Below are positions 5,024-6,211 of a stretch of 6,211 nt of DNA, piece by piece. Every line of letters starts with the position of its first letter. Within the stretch, counting starts at the first letter, position 1. The position numbers were made by a program, and so were the translations under genes. The notes under the pieces are model-generated. The model was not told the origin of the DNA, did no database searches, and saw nothing but the letters and a program-made list of their open reading frames with translations. The stretch is from JAJNPS01 sp031430315. Lineage in GTDB: Bacteria > Pseudomonadota > Alphaproteobacteria > Rhodobacterales > Rhodobacteraceae. The DNA is taken from positions 1 to 6,211 of the forward strand of contig JANPBI010000237.1 of NCBI GenBank assembly GCA_031430315.1, in the 5' to 3' direction.

Positions 5024-6211
5024 ATGGTCAAACCCAAGCGCAGCCAGATTCCAACCGGGATATGGGTTCTGGGATTCGTCAGCCTGCTGATGGATATCTC
5101 GTCCGAGATGATCCACAGCCTGCTGCCGCTGTTTCTAGTCACCTCCTTGGGTGCCAGCGCGCTGATGATCGGGCTGATCGAGGGGCTGGCTGAAGCAACC
5201 GCCCTGATCGTCAAGGTGTTTTCTGGCGTGCGGAGCGATTGGTTCGGGCGGCGCAAAGGCTTGGCGCTGATCGGCTACGGGCTTGGGGCGATCACCAAGC
5301 CGCTGTTTGCCCTTGCCCCCAGCGTGGGTGTCGTGTTGACCGCACGGTTGATCGACCGCGTCGGCAAGGGCATTCGTGGCGCGCCGCGCGATGCCCTCGT
5401 CGCCGATATCGCACCGCCCGAGTTGCGCGGTGCGGCATTTGGCTTGCGCCAATCGCTGGATACGGTGGGCGCATTCGCCGGGCCACTGATTGCGGTGGGG
5501 CTGATGCTTTTGTGGTCCAACAATTTTCAGGCGGTGTTCTGGGTTGCGGTGATCCCCGGTGCCATGGCTGTGGCCTTGCTGGCTTTCGGGGTGAAGGAGC
5601 TGAAGCCTTTGCCCGGATCTATCCGACAAAATCCGATCCGCCGGGCCAGTCTTGCCCGTCTTCCGTCTGCCTATTGGCAGGTGGTTGGCATCGGCGCTGT
5701 CTTTACGCTGGCCCGTTTCAGCGAGGCGTTTCTGGTCTTGCGGGCCCAGCAAAGCGGCATCCCGCTGGCCACCGTCCCGTTGGTCATGGTGGCGATGAAT
5801 CTCGTCTATGCGCTGTCGGCCTACCCCTTCGGCCGCCTTTCGGATCGGGTCAGCCACAAAACCATGTTGATCGGCGGGCTGGTCGTACTGATCGTGGCAG
5901 ATATCATTCTGGCCAGTTCCGCCCATTGGGCCGTGGTGCTTGCCGGTGTGGCGGTCTGGGGCGTTCACATGGGCATGACGCAGCGCCTGCTGGTGGTCAT
6001 GGTGGCCGACACCGCCCCGGCAGACCTGCGCGGTACGGCTTACGGCTTTTTCAATCTGGTCAGCGGTGTTGCGCTGTTGATCGCAAGCCTTGTGGCGGGG
6101 CTTTTGTGGGACAGTCTTGGTGCGCCTTCTACGTTTCTGACCGGGGCTGCGTTCAGTGCCGTGGCCTTGGTCTTGCTGGTCAAGTTCGGCGGAAATCTTC
6201 CCACCGCTCGC
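5024..6211 (+). CDS. MFS transporter, 3' end cut by the window
   Basis: An open frame of 396 codons running to the right edge without a stop. It starts PTGIWVLGFVSLLMDISSE (10-28), has MFS motif A at GVRSDWFGRRKG (68-79), the conserved LIDRVGKGIRGAPRDALVAD (109-128), PPELRGAAFGLRQSLDTVGAF, and a second-half motif-A-like FGRLSDRVSHK near 270. Ten or more hydrophobic helices are present, and most of a usual ~400-residue protein is seen. This subfamily often sits in metal or arsenic resistance loci, but its substrate is not known, and no His or Cys cluster points to a metal. The ATG at 5024 has GGAG (5012-5015) eight bases upstream. The 160 bases before it, after the terminator, hold no gene and presumably its own promoter, so it is probably a separate unit. 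Confidence 0.85.
   Translation, partial: MVKPKRSQIPTGIWVLGFVSLLMDISSEMIHSLLPLFLVTSLGASALMIGLIEGLAEATALIVKVFSGVRSDWFGRRKGLALIGYGLGAITKPLFALAPSVGVVLTARLIDRVGKGIRGAPRDALVADIAPPELRGAAFGLRQSLDTVGAFAGPLIAVGLMLLWSNNFQAVFWVAVIPGAMAVALLAFGVKELKPLPGSIRQNPIRRASLARLPSAYWQVVGIGAVFTLARFSEAFLVLRAQQSGIPLATVPLVMVAMNLVYALSAYPFGRLSDRVSHKTMLIGGLVVLIVADIILASSAHWAVVLAGVAVWGVHMGMTQRLLVVMVADTAPADLRGTAYGFFNLVSGVALLIASLVAGLLWDSLGAPSTFLTGAAFSAVALVLLVKFGGNLPTAR

Noticed and set aside
5135..5968. Minus-strand open frame of 277 codons rich in His, Gln and Arg
   Set aside because: Antisense to the right-hand MFS transporter, which shows clear MFS motifs on the plus strand.

Overview
The window looks like an accessory metal-resistance locus from an alphaproteobacterium, most likely of the Rhodobacterales type. 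This rests on the high G+C content, alphaproteobacterial-style protein sequences, and the combination of a small metal-sensing repressor with HupE/UreJ-like and efflux proteins. The placement is by protein character only; there is no rRNA or core marker to confirm it.

Left edge (1-831): decayed sequence. Positions 1-231 hold nothing I can name. About 232-690 on the minus strand is the C-terminal remnant of a DUF262/DUF1524 (GmrSD-like) HNH-nuclease restriction protein. It keeps the D-I-H-H motif but is broken by an in-frame TAG and a frameshift and lacks its N-terminal part.

Centre (832-2978, minus strand): a compact operon. A CsoR/RcnR-family sensor (2721-2978) carries an H-C-H-C metal-site pattern like nickel/cobalt sensors. 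Its stop overlaps the start of a 12-helix MFS exporter with a histidine-rich C-terminal tail (1414-2721, NreB-like). About 100 bases further on is a DUF411/CopG-like secreted protein (832-1312), frameshifted at a run of seven G (plus strand).

Control region (2979-3055): it contains a 19-bp palindrome of C/G tracts flanked by TAT/ATA. It lies between the divergent genes and is the obvious operator for the sensor.

Right side (3056-4863, plus strand): a small secreted His-rich protein, a HupE/UreJ-like membrane protein with a histidine directly after its predicted signal-peptide cleavage site, and a single-pass anchored periplasmic protein of unknown function, closed by a strong hairpin. From 5024 to the right edge runs another MFS transporter, cut by the window.

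Working model (inference): metal, probably nickel or cobalt with copper not excluded, releases the repressor from the shared operator and switches on both arms. The left arm exports metal. The right arm supplies a periplasmic His-rich binder and an inner-membrane HupE-like protein with its anchored partner. The odd point is that HupE/UreJ relatives are usually regarded as uptake proteins, so finding one paired with an exporter under an efflux-type repressor makes this three-gene module the least understood part of the window.
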